Source of the DNA: Omphiscola glabra
Lineage: Eukaryota > Mollusca > Gastropoda > Lymnaeidae
Length of the DNA: 64,000 nt
Direction: 5' to 3'
Assembly: GCA_964017045.1 (NCBI GenBank)
Contig: OZ024810.1
Coordinates: 9,851,562-9,915,561 of the forward strand
Shown here: in pieces, positions 11,990 to 24,346 of the stretch
Position numbering within the stretch: position 1 is the first letter of the stretch
Layout of the letters: every line of letters starts with the position of its first letter
Program-made: the position numbers and the translations under genes
Notes under the pieces: model-generated
What the model saw: only the letters and a program-made list of their open reading frames with translations
Told to the model about the DNA's origin: nothing
The model's database searches: none

Positions 11990-12181
11990 CAGCGGTTCTC
12001 AACCTGTGCCCTTTGGGGGGGGTCGAACGACCCTTTCACATGGTGTCGCCTAAGACCACCTGATAACAGAAATACTCTACAGTTATGAAGTAAAAACAAA
12101 ACTAATTTTGTGGCTGGGGGTCGCAACAACATGAGGAACTGTATTAAAGGTTCGCATCTTTAGAAATGTTGAGAACCGCTG
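11990..12181 (-). mobile_element. SPIN-like hAT MITE, copy 3
   Basis: From CAGCGGTTCTCAACCTGTGC to GTTGAGAACCGCTG, terminal inverted repeats visible. The flanking 8-mers ATCTATAC (11982-11989) and ATATATAT (12182-12189) match at six of eight positions. The interior has GGGGTCGAACGACCC and AGTTATGAAGTA. Confidence 0.88.
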
Positions 12182-12288
12182 ATATATATTGACTTCAACT
12201 CTGCTACCACTGAGTCTGAGGCTTACATTCTTTCCAATCAAATGCTCTGGTGTTCCCTTTATCCGCTGACCTTCTATTAAAAGTTCTT

Positions 12289-12625
12289 GGACACTGGTTT
12301 GGACCCATTTTTTTTTCTGGTTTCCAATGTGGACACTGGTGTGGACACACAATTTAACCTTCTGGCCAATGAGGACACTGGTTTGGACACAGTTAACCTT
12401 CTGACTAATGTTGACGCTGGTCTGGAACACATTTAACCTTCTGGCCAGTGTGGACAATAGTCTGGAACACATTTAATCTTCTGGCCAGTGTGGACAATAG
12501 TCTGGAACACATTGAACCTTCTGACCAATCTGCACACTGGTTTGGACACATTTGACTTTCCGACCAATTAGGATACTGACCTGGAACACATTGATCCTTC
12601 TGACACTGGTTTGAGGACAGCTTTT
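12289..12625. repeat. 40-bp minisatellite, about 8 imperfect copies
   Basis: The unit is GGACACTGGTTTGGACACA then TTTAACCTTCTGGCCAATGT, with spacing near 40 bp (12331, 12373, 12412, 12452, 12492). The minus-strand ORFs reading VCSRLLSTLARRLNVFQ-like peptides are products of this array. Confidence 0.88.
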
Positions 12626-14085
12626 GGATATGACGCGTTGTATGAAACTCGTCCGAATGCATATTATGTTACCAGATACAGGCAAAGTGCGAATCGGGGC
12701 CTTCTGCAGAACATCGGGGCCTTCTGCAGAACGCTTACTTGTATAGACGGTTGAAGTATGAGATACCATGAGACAAAATATTGCGTTCAAAAAGAAATTT
12801 GACGAAATTTTGATCGTGGGAACTAAGTATAAATGTCTTCCAGATTTTGAGACCAACTTATGTGAGCGGAGTTGATGGTCAATGGAGAATGAGTCTCATG
12901 GCTGCCTGTAACAAAGCTTACATTTTGAGCGCCACTCCCCCCACCCATAAAAAAGGGTAAACGCAAATAAAAACGTATTAATTTTTAAAAAATAAAATCT
13001 TTCATTGTAAAAATCGATAAATTAATGGGGCAAAGTACGGTGCGCAATCCACTAATGGCGTCTCATTGTGATTGCACGCTTCAGTAATTTTGGACTTAAA
13101 AATATGACATCAGTTGATGATAATCTACCGAATAAGCTAAAAATATCAAATAACAATTCTCTAGTATATGTATGTGTTACTGTAACGCTGCCCTCAATAG
13201 GCGTGCAAAATAAACTTCCCAGAAGTTGGCTCTAATTGGGATTCTCGTCAAGCGTGTTAACAAAAGCTACTTAAAATTTAAACGCATGTTCCTTCAGGTC
13301 GCTGTAGTAGAGATGGGAAGTTCACGCACTGCCGCCGCCATTGTCTGGTGCGGGTTATTTCTTGTCTTTCAAGAAAATAAAATTGTAATTTTAATCAGAA
13401 TGTGACTTACATGATCGGACCCTTTTTGATGATGAGACAATTACCCAACCCCAGCCCGCCCCCCACCTCCATTTTTACGGTTTTCTTATTTGTGGTAGGG
13501 CTATCGTACAAGTGTCCCAGTTATTGTCGAATTGAAGACCCTAAAAATGGTGATTTCAAACCTGAATGACCCCAAATGACCACTGAATAAGCCATGTGTG
13601 ACAGTTTATATCGGAGGTGGACCCGCAATTTTTCATTCCCATTGAGAACCTCTTCTAATATGTATGTTGTAACGGGTGTGTGAGGAGTCCGAATCAAAGC
13701 GTGTGAAACATGTTAGGAGGCGACAAAAAACATGTGAGGAGGCGAAAAAAAAAAAGCGTGTGAGGAGGCGAAATCAAACCGTGTCTTAATTCTAAAATAC
13801 TAGCAGCGCAACTCAGCCTGGAGTGAGTTTATTTAATGTATACCTTAAGCCGTGACCCCAGGAACCTTGGCATCATAATATGAAACCGTGCGCTTATCAC
13901 CAGACAGTGACCCTGGGGGGTAGAGCATTCAGATTAAGACAAATGGTAAACACATAAATAGGAACACATTCACACGTAAACAAACACACACACACGCACA
14001 ATGTTCAACCTGCAGCCTCAGCCTCTTGTCTGGACATAACATCTAGCTGCTAACTGTTCGGTCTTCTGCTAATCCATAGTTCAAG
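12626..14085. other. Intergenic, no gene seen
   Basis: Contains a half-copy of a foldback element at 12778-12805 (GCGTTCAAAAAGAAATTTGAC), a four-fold GTGAGGAGGCGAAA-type short repeat at 13680-13790 and CA-rich DNA at 13985. No coding domain was recognised. Confidence 0.5.
12692..12731. repeat. Perfect 20-bp direct duplication
   Basis: CGGGGCCTTCTGCAGAACAT is followed at once by a second copy differing only at the final base. Confidence 0.7.
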
Positions 14086-14991
14086 CAGGGCCGGATTAAC
14101 CATTAGGCAATTAAGGCACGTGCCTTGGGCACCAAGCGTTTGGGGGCACCACAAGTCCTCAAGAAATATTTTTTTTTGGAACAAATTTAAGTCCAGAAAC
14201 AACTGAAAATTGAACAAGTGCTATGAAAATGAAGAAATACAATATAATAAAAATTCACAGTCAAGTTTGGTACAATCTTGAATGCTTAAAAATGAAGCGC
14301 ATAAATTATTTTTTTTAAATCCTGGTAAATGGTAATGTGTACAATGCGGACCATGCGGACTCACTCGGCTTGTAAATAAATAATGCGGTCGTATGGGACT
14401 TTAAAATTTTTTGGGACGTTTTATAAAAAAAATTAAACCATTTTTATATTTTCAATAAATAATATTAAAATAATAACATTAATTAATTAATTCGACCGGG
14501 AACCCCTTAGTGACAGACAGAAACTTTTGAGAAAGATTTAAGCTAGATTTAGAGTTGGCATAGCAAGATTTTAACTGTAAGTAAATATATATTTTTTTGC
14601 AAGTAACTTTTTTATGTATGGATCTATGTATTATTTTAAAAATGTTATTGTTTCTTATCTGGCTAGAAATTATATAATTAACTGCTATATTTTGGCACAA
14701 GTAAATGACAATATCTTTTTTATTTTTCATCTGATAAAAAATAAAGTATTTTTGTCTATTATTATTTCAAAATTTATTAACTATTAATTTTAATACAGAA
14801 ATACTTTATTGTAGGCTTTATATAAGTGATAGTAATACAAACTACAAACATATTTGTTAACAACTGTTTTCTTTGAATAATATTGAACATACCAGCGGTC
14901 ACTGTCAGTGAAAGATCAGGGGCCCCGGGCAGAAAGGGGGCACCCATGTGAGTTTGTGCCGTGGGCACTAAAATGGCTTAATCCGGCCCTG
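14086..14991. mobile_element. 906-bp hAT-type element with GGGCCGGATTAA ends
   Basis: The left end is CAGGGCCGGATTAACCATTA and the right end is TGGCTTAATCCGGCCCTG, giving a terminal inverted repeat of about 14 bp. The flanking 8-mers AGTTCAAG (14078-14085) and GGTTCAAG (14992-14999) match at seven of eight positions. The 600-bp AT-rich interior has only short ORFs and no transposase motif, so it is non-autonomous. Near both ends sit GGGCACC/GGGGGCACC words facing each other. Confidence 0.88.
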
Positions 14992-14999
14992 GGTTCAAG

Positions 15000-16030
15000 G
15001 GAAATCGTAACAAGATGTAACAAAGGCGTATGCCGTCCTATCAATTATTTATCTATTCTAAAGTAGATATGCAGTTTAAGTGTCCTTATTTATTATCACC
15101 CTAACACCCACTCACACAGAGCCACACAGACGCCCTCAGACACACGACATGATTTATGGACATCTTCCATCGTGTTATCAACGAAACTTGGGAAGGTTAA
15201 AGAAAGGAAAGGGTTAGGGAATTTATGGGGGTGGGGTGGGGGTTTAGATGATTGTCGGATAGGTAGGTTATGGGCGCAATGGATTACAAAACAAACGTTG
15301 TTCTGGGTGTCCACAATCTATGACAAGCGGGGGGGGGGGGGGGGGTTGCTGTTGAATAAAGAAGATACTATCATTAACATCTACACATTTAGATGTATGG
15401 ACATGCATTGTCAACTCACAGTGTAGCATTGTAAGTGTTTACAGTCGCCGTATTTCAACAGTGATGTGTCAACACGATCTTTTAGTCTGACATATACGAG
15501 ACCTACTTTTTTTTGGGCGGAGTAATTCTGCTGATGCTGAGCCCCACATTGCAACCGATGACCGCATCCGATTTCAATCCGCCGTCCTCTTTTTTGGACC
15601 ATGACGACCCATCTTGACCATTCGCGATTAGTTTTGAGCGATTCCGACTGTCAAACGGATTTGTGGTTGCAAACTAAAACAAATTAACTAGCCACCGATT
15701 CCATCTCTTACATAGGACAATCATAAAGTGTAGCCGTAAATACACCGTTGGAAGTTCTCCCAAGAGATAATAATTAATGGAGTTAACAAACAAAACGACA
15801 CGAGCCGCTAAAAAAAAATATTCCGACCAAAATTCGTTGATACGCTTCGGCGAAGCACCGACTATGACCTAATTTGATTTAGTAACTAATGACCATAAGG
15901 CCACACTTCCTTAAAAAGGAAAACAGGTCCGTCAGAGGCGAACCGCACCCCCACCCCCCGGCTACCCACTACAATGCAACTTGTCACAATACGACATCCC
16001 ACCATGCAGCCCACCTGGAACATGCCATCA
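15000..16030. other. Intergenic, no gene seen
   Basis: Unique sequence with a 16-bp G run near 15330. Small ORFs on both strands show no domain. Confidence 0.5.
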
Positions 16031-16422
16031 TATCAACTTCTATCTTATAAATACGTCTTTAAAGTTGTATCAACTTCTAGCTTATAAATACGTCTCTAAA
16101 GTTGTATCAACTTCTATCTTATAAATACGTCTTTAAAGTTGTATCAATTTCTATCTTATAAATACGTCTTTAAAGTTGTATCAACTTCTATCTTATAATA
16201 CGTCTTTAAAGTTGTATTAACTTCTATCTTATAAATACGTCTTTAATGTTGTATTAACTTCTATCTTATAAATACGTCTTTAAAGTTGTATTAACTTCTA
16301 TCTTATAAATACGTCTTTAAAGTTGTATCAACTTCTATCTTATAAATACGTCTTTAAAGTTGTATCAACTTCTATCTTATAAATACGTCTTTAATGTTGT
16401 ATCAACCTCTATCTTATAATAT
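16031..16422. repeat. 37-bp minisatellite, about 10.5 copies
   Basis: The unit ATCAACTTCTATCTTATAAA then TACGTCTTTAAAGTTGT repeats with very few differences (first units start 16032 and 16069). High identity suggests recent amplification. Confidence 0.95.
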
Positions 16423-16728
16423 ATTGTTGCCTCCCTCTTCCACGACAAAAAACTGCTGTTGGTCGAAACTACCGCCCCTCGACATAAAGAACATAATGTC
16501 CACCCAACCACCCCACCCCCCTTTCCTACGCCCCTGAATCATCATCCAGCATAAAACATAGTTCTAGAGTTCAGGTTTTATCATACAACATGTCCCCCAG
16601 AGTAATTATTGTCCCCAACAACGAAAGACCGAAACAGCCAAAAACAGAACCGAAAGATAAAGGTGAACTTGTCACAAGAGAATGTTCGTTTTGTTCTTGG
16701 CCAATTTTTAAAATAGGTTCTTCTACTG

Positions 16729-16930
16729 CAGTGGTCCTCAACCTTCCTAAGGCCCCGACCCTTTAGTACAGTTCCTCATGTCGTGGCGACACGCCAACAA
16801 CAAAGTTATTTTCATTGCTATAACTTCATAACCGTAGAGGATATGTGTTTTCCGATGGTCTTAGGCGACCCCTGGGAAAGGGTCATTCGACCCCCCGAAG
16901 GGGTCGCGAGCCACAGGTTGAGAACCGCTG
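16729..16930 (+). mobile_element. SPIN-like hAT MITE, copy 4 (perfect TSD)
   Basis: CAGTGGTCCTCAACCTTCCT to GTTGAGAACCGCTG, 202 bp. Identical 8-bp target duplications TTCTACTG at 16721-16728 and 16931-16938. Full-length for this local family; no transposase. Confidence 0.95.
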
Positions 16931-17036
16931 TTCTACTGCCACTCTTGCACATTTCTCTCATCAAGGCGCACAGATGGAAATGTACAGTCTCAAGGAACAT
17001 TAGGGGTTTCAATCGACATGATATTATACCGTCAAC

Positions 17037-17216
17037 CAGGGCCGGCCCTAACAATTGCGGGGCCCTATGCGAAACGGATTGCGCGGGGCCCAGTCTGGGT
17101 AGAGGATGAGGATAATAAGTGAAAATTAAGATTTTGTATTAGAAAATAAAATTAGCGCGGGGCCTATGAAAGTGCGGGGCCCACTGCGGCCGCATAGGTT
17201 GCAGTGGCCTAAGCTG
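17037..17216 (+). mobile_element. GGGCCGGCCC-type hAT MITE, copy 1
   Basis: Starts CAGGGCCGGCCCTAACAATT, continues GCGGGGCCCTATGCGAAACG and AAGTGAAAATTAAGATTTTG, and ends GTGGCCTAAGCTG, so the right terminus has lost a few bases. Identical 8-bp flanks CCGTCAAC at 17029-17036 and 17217-17224. A second copy is at 33470. Confidence 0.92.
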
Positions 17217-17224
17217 CCGTCAAC

Positions 17225-18179
17225 ATGGCATTTGTCACAGACTTTTTACTGTCCGCGTGCTGGAAGTGATGTTCTTGTGGGTGATATAAATAGGCAGAGC
17301 AAGAAGAGAAGTAAACTGTTAAACGCGTTTGGTGGCAATGTCCTATGACTGTGGTGCAACAATCTCAAAGTGTAACAACGGATTTGTGTGTTTATGCAAC
17401 CCTTGACTTATCGGGGGCCGGGGGGGGGCGCGTTTCACAGATGTCCTTTCATGCGTGCAAAATGCATCTCATTCACGGTCCTCAAAAAATGATACACTTA
17501 TGAAGGTCGTCGGGCGATAAAGCCAGGCCCTGCAGTGCCAATGACCCAATCCCCCCACACCCCCACATACATGGTCATGTGGGACCTCTGACCATATCAC
17601 CACCCACATACCAGGTCCAGTAAGGCCACTGTTGGACTCCCCCACCCAACACCAATATACCAGGCCCTGTAGAACCGCTGACCCACTACCCCGCTCAGAT
17701 ATCAGGCTGTCCCACATACCCTTTTGACCCATTGCACTCCCCATCCACAAACAGTTATCAATAACAGCTTACGTTCCAAACCAGTGTCTGTCATCGAGAA
17801 ATTACTATTTCCTAAGGAGGGTGTATTTTTCTCCCCAAATGAGAACCTTTGCGCATATAAGTGGATTCGATTACACCCAGGTCAGGACTTACGCAAGCAA
17901 CTCAACCCCCCCCCCCCACATCCTCCCGCCCCCAAACCAAACACCTCCCCCTCCCACTGTGTAATTTTCCCCCCCTTTAAAAGTGCCTTCAGAAAATATG
18001 TCCCGTAAATGGGTCCAGGGTTCAAAATCCTACGACCAGTCACGGTCGACCCACTAGGTGTGACGGGCCAAGCATGAGACCAGTGCAGGGTCGTCTTTAT
18101 TATGGGCAAACTAGATCATGCTTGACGCCACCGCCACGTCCCCAGCGGCTCCAGAACTGTTGAATTGTTAATGCACCAC
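17225..18179. other. Intergenic, no gene seen
   Basis: C-rich, low-complexity stretches (17540-17740, 17898-17970) surrounded by unique sequence. No coding domain. Confidence 0.45.
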
Positions 18180-18545
18180 ACCGGAGTGCGGGGTTTTGAT
18201 GAACGTCTTGACGGCGGCGGAGCTGTAGCGAAAGTACTTGGTGGGTCACGAGAGGGGGGGGGGGGAAGGGGAGATACGCAAAGGTAAGGAGACTTAGGCC
18301 TAGATAGTGATTAGTTACGGTAAAGTAATTGGCTAAATTTAATTTGTTCTCGGCCTGGTCGTTGCTCGGTCACGTTAACCTTTGATCCGCCGCTGCCTGG
18401 AGGTGAAATATCAACAAATGTTACTGATGCGCCATGGCATAACTGCCTTTGGCACTGATGTATCGGTGGAGTACGGGTAGTGAACTCCATGCAGCACTTC
18501 GTTTCCTGTCTTATGTAGCCACATCAGCCGGTGTCGGGTCGAGTC

Positions 18546-18757
18546 CATTGGTTCTCAACCTCTTTCATGCCACGACCCTTTAATACAGTTCCCCGTGTTG
18601 TGGCGACCCCCAACCACACATATTATTTTCGTTGAAACTTTATAACTGTATGGTATATGTGTTTACAGATGGTCTTAGGCGACCCATGTGAAAGGGTGGT
18701 GCGACCCCCCCCCCCTTTTTTTTAAAGGGGTAGTGACCCACAGGCTGAGAACCGCAG
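18546..18757 (+). mobile_element. SPIN-like hAT MITE, copy 5
   Basis: From CATTGGTTCTCAACCTCTTT to GGCTGAGAACCGCAG. The interior holds the family sequence, with a C9T8 expansion at about 18706-18722. No matching target duplication is visible, consistent with an old copy. Confidence 0.85.
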
Positions 18758-19374
18758 ATCTAATCGCTATGTTTTATTTTAAAAAAACAAACAGGTTTAA
18801 TGCTTTTTGTGTGGTCAATATTCCCCCTGGTAAGTTCAGTGTACTCTTGGGACACTCCTCTGCCACTGGATGAACTCCTCAATCACATTTCGTGGTTGAC
18901 TTGAACGTTAAACGTGAAATGGATTGAATATATCCATCTTCCACCTTTTGTCATAACATAGCCTTGAGTATGTAAATTTAATAATTCTTTGAAAAAAAAC
19001 AGACGTGCTTTTGTCCTTTAAATTAAATAATCAAATGTCTGTCATGAAATAGATTTTGATATCACGCGCGACGTCGATTAGAAATGGGGAATTTCACGTA
19101 ATTTCCAGATTCTATTTTTAAAGGATACCTGACCTTTGACGTCTTAATAGCGCCCCCCCCCTTTTTCTCCCACCCGTTCCATTCTATGACGCTTTGGGTA
19201 CCTCCCCTCCCCATTTTAATGATCATCTCTTTGGCGGTTGAGTGCCCTGTATCCAGTTGTTTCTGGTATGTCCCGGTCATCGACCCAATGTCAAGAACCT
19301 AACACCCAGACGCTGCAGAAAACTTGTGTTAGGAGCCATACATTATAGTCTACATGGAATGAGAGCACTCCATT

Positions 19375-19375
<1 letters not shown>
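18758..19375. other. Intergenic, no gene seen
   Basis: Unique sequence between SPIN-like copy 5 and the TA microsatellite. No coding signal. Confidence 0.45.

Positions 19376-19441
<66 letters not shown>
19376..19441. repeat. (TA)n microsatellite
   Basis: About 33 uninterrupted TA dinucleotides. Confidence 0.98.
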
Positions 19442-19449
<8 letters not shown>

Positions 19450-21435
19450 ATAAAAAATATGTTTGACAATATCAGCGTTCTGTGTTCTGCTAGCCTAATC
19501 CTTGCCAAGCTTTGTCTTAGTCTTAAGCAGTTATGTATTCAATACCCAGGTGTGAACTCTTAGAGTTGTGGGAGGTGGAAGGGAGGGTTAAGCATTAAAT
19601 ATTGTGTCTGATTAAATCGTCGAGCTTAAAAAAAGTCTGCTTTGCCGGCCGGCTGTGTCACAATATAAATCTTTTCTTCATCTAATAAGAAAGATTTTGA
19701 TTCTTGGGGGAGAAAAGAAAATTTAAACATGAATTAAAAGCCCCCCCCCACCCCCTTTTTTGTTTCTTGGCTGATGACAAGAAGGAGAGAGGGGAAATCA
19801 AAATTGCACGACAATTGATTATGTTGTTCTCCGGTTAAAAGTGTAGAATGATCCAAATTAAATTCAGGTATGTGTCAAAATGCATCTCTGCATTTTAAAA
19901 TATAAAAATAATTTTTGATGAGGTGGCGGGGCCCTTACCCAAAAACACATCTCCCATTTCTCTCGTCCAACTTCGATTTCCATTCCCCCAACCCACCTTC
20001 GTTCATCGAAATAGCAGACTGTCACCTTATCATTTACAGCAGCGGTTCTCAACATGTGGGTCACGAATTTCTATTTAAATCAATACACTTTATGTATGTC
20101 TTCAATACACTTTATGTATGTCTTTAGCAGCGCAAATACACGTACTATCATCCGATAATTATGTGCATTGAGAAAACAGTTTCTTATATAAGGAACTAAG
20201 CTGACCAAGCTTAAAAATCGAAACAATTTAAATACGCTAGGATTCTTTTAAAAAATGCTTTTTTGGATTTTCCATTATTTTACGGAAATCGAATAATTTA
20301 AATATGCTAAGAATAAAACATCTGTTTATATCTTATTAGTACATTTTATTTTGTATGTGTAAGAATTATTATTATTATTTAGAAATATATTTACTATAAA
20401 TAGTAACAAAAATTTGGAGTATTTTATGTGAAGGTGAGAGTTAGGGTATGTTATAGATGTGTATTTTCTATGCATTACTGTATTTTTAATTCGTAAGCAC
20501 ATTAATTGGGAAACCCCTAAAATCTGACTTTCCCGTTGCGTTGCCAATCTGGCGGAATTAAATTTAAATTTATGTTAATTGCCCAAAAGACTTCTGCTGT
20601 AATTAGAATGAGATGGCATCATGAGACATTTACTAATATTATAATATATCAATTACAGTTGTTGGTTTAAAAGAAAAAGGATTTAATTTCATGATTATAG
20701 AACTCATTTATTTACATTAGAGAGTGGAGCGTCATTGGCATAAGAGAAATTCTGGCTTTACTACAACTTATTTTAATCATAAAAATGATTGCATTTACAT
20801 TTGACATTAGAGTATTAGCATTATTATAGTGCCATAGTTTGTAGAGACGTATGTAACAATGGCGAAATCTCTATCAATTTTTATATTTTTTTTATTAAAG
20901 CCATTTTTATTTTGTCGTCTAAATAGCTCACCCTAGACTTCCAAGTTAGGATGTTGGAACAATAACACAGATCGATGCACAATTTATTCAAATTAATACA
21001 GCTACTCTTGTTACACGTTTATAAGCAACATCTTAAGGTATGTGTTTAGCATAATTATTCTGATTTTTTAAAGTCATAGGCGCGGAATGATGGGGTGGGC
21101 GGTGGAATATGGGGTGGGGTGGTACAATTTTCGTGAGTAACGTCGTTCCCGTCATGGTAATATCTCCCAATACCCCAAAACAATACAATCTTGACTATTG
21201 GTATTTAGGTCATTTAAAATACATTGTGAGCTGTGTATTCTAACATTTTCTGTTTTTAAAATTCAAGGGAGAATTTAAAAAAACCATATTGACGGGCGCA
21301 CATATAAAAACATATTTTTAAACATAAGAAAATAAGCATTTATTTATTTTTTTTACAAAAAAAAGTAGTACATGGCGTCGTAAAACTGGACTGGGGCATT
21401 ATAATCTTTACTTACTTCAACGAAGTGCAAAAAGA
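19442..21435. other. AT-rich intergenic DNA
   Basis: Contains a 27-bp SPIN-like terminus at 20040-20066 and a 21-bp direct duplication (CAATACACTTTATGTATGTC) at 20081-20123. Otherwise AT-rich, with no coding signal. Confidence 0.5.
20040..20066 (-). mobile_element. SPIN-like terminal fragment
   Basis: CAGCGGTTCTCAACATGTGG plus GTCACG, then unrelated sequence. Only the terminal repeat remains. Confidence 0.7.
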
Positions 21436-21678
21436 GTGAAGTAGCAACATAAGGGTGTTGAGGTAGCAACAAAGGGGTGTTGAGGTAGCAACATAGGGAT
21501 GTTGAGGTAGCAACAAAGGGGTGTTGAGGTAGCAACATAGGGATGTTGAGGTAGCAACATAGGGGTGTTGAGGTAGCAACATAAGGGTGTTGAGGTAGCA
21601 ACAAAGGGGTGTTGAGGTCGCAACATAGGGGTGTTGAGGTAGCAACATATATGTTGAGGTAGCAACATAGGGGTGCTA
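21436..21678. repeat. 22-bp minisatellite, about 11 copies
   Basis: The unit GTAGCAACATAGGGGTGTTG plus AG repeats with minor variants. The three overlapping minus-strand ORFs are array products; because 22 is not a multiple of 3, each frame cycles. Confidence 0.93.
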
Positions 21679-21975
21679 ATGCCCATTTGCTACTTTATTG
21701 ATTGCTCATTAGAAACTTAATAAAATGTGTATGGGGTGGTTGGGTGTGGGGGGTGATGCGATTTTTAGATTTTGCACCAGACCGCACAAATTACAACCAC
21801 ATTTCGCAACAGTATGGCATAGCTGGGTGTGTTCGATGAGTGTAGTAAAATCTCAAAGCTCAGATATGTTGCACATCAGGAATTTGTGCATAAATAGTTT
21901 TAAAACTATTTCATATAAATAATTCAATTAAAACTTCTAAAAATACACATCCGGCGGACGAAAAAAGATATGTAT

Positions 21976-21976
<1 letters not shown>

Positions 21977-22046
<70 letters not shown>
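21977..22046. repeat. (CA)n(TA)n compound microsatellite
   Basis: ACACAC tract running directly into TATATA tract, about 70 bp. Confidence 0.95.
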
Positions 22047-22050
<4 letters not shown>

Positions 22051-22960
22051 CTTTAAATACGATGATGCTACAACCGTTAAAAGGTGCTATACAAATATGA
22101 GGAAAATACAGCTCAAGGGGGGTAAGACAAACAGTGGGTAGACATACCTAACTATACCCATACCCATACCCCAAAAAGTTGGAAAGGGGAAAATAGAGGA
22201 TGCTATTTAAAAAAGAAATAAAAATAATTTTGGAACTAAATATATCCAGATTTATTTTCTCCAGAGATACAATTCAGGAAAGGTGGAGGGGGGTTAAAAG
22301 TTGGACACATATATATGGGGATAAACAATATGTTTATATTTTTTTTTAAATGTAAATATTTCGTGTAAATATTCAAGTGCAAAAGTGAGCGAGAAGATGT
22401 GTATACACATATCTAAAAAAAAAAAAATCAAAACACTGTACGCACGTGAAAATCTAATTTTAAAATTAAAGTCATATTTCTTCTCTTTAAATTTACAGTT
22501 CAGATTCGTCGAAAAAAAGATGGGTTAAGATTTTCTTTCAAAAATGTACTTTTGATTAACACTTTGCGACAAATAAAGTTCATGGGAAAAATTGGTGTAT
22601 ATTTATTATGAGAGCATTAAAAATTACAACAACAACAAAGTTAAAAAAATAATAATTTTTAAATAAAAAAAAGCCTGTCGCTGTCATGAAAATTGGTTTA
22701 GAGATTCTTCTTGAGTTCGAAGAATTGTTGTTCTACATTTAAGGAGAGGTTGTTACAAATTTTATTAAAACCTTTTAAAAAAATAAATAAATAATGGGGC
22801 TGAAAAAAAATGGGGTAGTTTAGGTCTACTTTATATGGAAGATAAGTCTCAAGTTGATGGTCTGGAGTTCAATCCCCGCCAAAACCCAGTCAAGCAAAAA
22901 CACCACCAGCACCCCGGACTCGTTAACCTTGGTCGGCAACTCATCTAAGAGGAGGAAACT
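22047..22960. other. AT-rich intergenic DNA with a tRNA-like B-box word
   Basis: Mostly AT-rich. At 22861-22878 GTCTGGAGTTCAATCCCCGC resembles a polymerase III B box, and it lies just upstream of dispersed repeat B1. It might be the head of a SINE, but no convincing A box was found. Confidence 0.35.
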
Positions 22961-22974
22961 CTGAATTCAAACTC

Positions 22975-23220
22975 CGGAGATGGAGTCCGGAAAGGCGGAT
23001 AACATTGATACAATGAAACATTCCGACGACTCTTGTGATGCCACTGGTGCCAGGCTGTATCATCCACATGATGTTCCCTTGGGGGTTATCCAGCGGCGTG
23101 GAGAGAGGCGACTTGCTGTTGGGAACCAGCTCATTATCCTAATAGAAGAATCCCAGGCCTTGTGGATTTCGTCCTGCGAAAACCACACCCTCGTCACCCC
23201 TGTGACGGACGGATGCCAGG
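22975..23220 (+). repeat. Dispersed repeat B, copy 1 (coding-like fossil)
   Basis: Its reverse complement aligns with 27440-27633 (shared words GTGGTTTTC.CAGGA.GAAAT, CTCTCCA.GC, TGATACAGC.TGGCACC). The plus-strand frame from 22980 reads a 100-residue ORF containing ARLYHPHDVPLG and ISSCENHTLV, and the other copy has CIHPFDGALR and ISSCENHCIV in the matching frame. Conservation at protein level across diverged copies suggests an old coding mobile element, identity unknown to me. Confidence 0.6.
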
Positions 23221-24268
23221 AAAAAAATTATAAATATTTCACTAATCTAAATGATGTTAGAAACGTAAGCATTAATACATAGATAACTCTTGTTTAAAAA
23301 TAAGGAGGGTCTGATTTAATATTTCCTTCATCTTCATTTCAAGGCCTTGGAATATTGTCTTTTTTTTTTATTGTTTCAAACCATCACAACTCAATTCAGT
23401 TGTAGTTATATACGTACAAAATTTGATTGTTAGATGTTGCGACTTCGCAAGAGCAAGTAGAAAATGTAGCAAAAATGCCATCCATTTTTTACCCAGATAA
23501 CACCGGGTCTTATAGTCTAGTATATAAATAATTGCGAACATCTTTTATTTTGTGTTCATTTTCTTAATTAGGTTTTTATTGACAAGCGGAACCCGCGAAG
23601 AGTTCAGTCGCGATAAAAGCGACACGTGAAGCCATTTTGGCTTTGTCGCACCCTGGTTTAACGGAACAGTGTTTTAAGCGAGGTATATTTGTCGTTGTGA
23701 AACGTATCACACAGGACGCCGAACGGGCAGATAGGTTTAAATACATGTATGCCATTGATCGGATCCATTAGATTAAACATGATTTTTTTATTTTTTTTTA
23801 AGGAGGGCAATCTTCCGAGAAGTCTTGAGGGCTGGGGGGCGTTGGGGGTGGGTGCGCGCAGACGATTGCTGGCAATGGATTTGTGCCGTGTGAATTGTCC
23901 TATATAGGGCACCCACCGGTTCATGTTAATTAGTATTCAAGGAGAGAAATTTAGTGTCGTGTGAATTTTGACAAAGGCAGCGGTTCTAAACATTCATAAC
24001 GCGAGTCAGTAGCTTGGACATTGTTGGATTACTAAAAGAGTGGACGCTGATAACTATGAAATGTCAAAACAATCGTAAAAGACATGAGAAAAGCGTTCAT
24101 AGTTATTGATGAATTTGAAAACAGTGCTTTGTACGGCTTAGCGTTATGTAGTGGTGAGGGTATCGCTTGCGCCCCCAAGAAAATGAATCCGCACAACTAA
24201 ATGCAACTACTCCTATGAGTGAGTACGTCCCGTAGATTGGTCAAAGTCAAGTAATGGCCGAATTGTTA
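23221..24268. other. Intergenic, no gene seen
   Basis: Unique sequence. CAGCGGTTCTAAACATTC at 23978 may be a SPIN-like end remnant. No coding domain. Confidence 0.45.
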
Positions 24269-24346
24269 ATTAAGGATGTCCAGCTCACGCTCGACGGCCC
24301 ACCGACGGCGCCAACGCCATTTCCTTATGTGATATTAAGGATGTCC
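24269..24346 (+). repeat. Dispersed repeat E, copy 1, between 13-bp direct repeats
   Basis: The core at 24282-24333 (CTCGACGGCCCACCGAC through CCATTTCCTTATGTGAT) matches copies at 31043-31110 and 34556-34625. It is bracketed by identical ATTAAGGATGTCC at 24269-24281 and 24334-24346, which look like a target duplication. The plus frame gives LDGP...TPFP.VI, shared with the other copies. Confidence 0.6.

Noticed and set aside
14479..14730. 83-residue minus ORF inside the 906-bp element as a transposase
   Set aside because: Lys/Asn/Ile-rich composition expected from AT-rich DNA. No hAT dimerisation or catalytic motifs.
22861..22880. tRNA gene or SINE head
   Set aside because: A B-box-like GAGTTCAATCCCCGCC exists, but no convincing A box or cloverleaf could be drawn.
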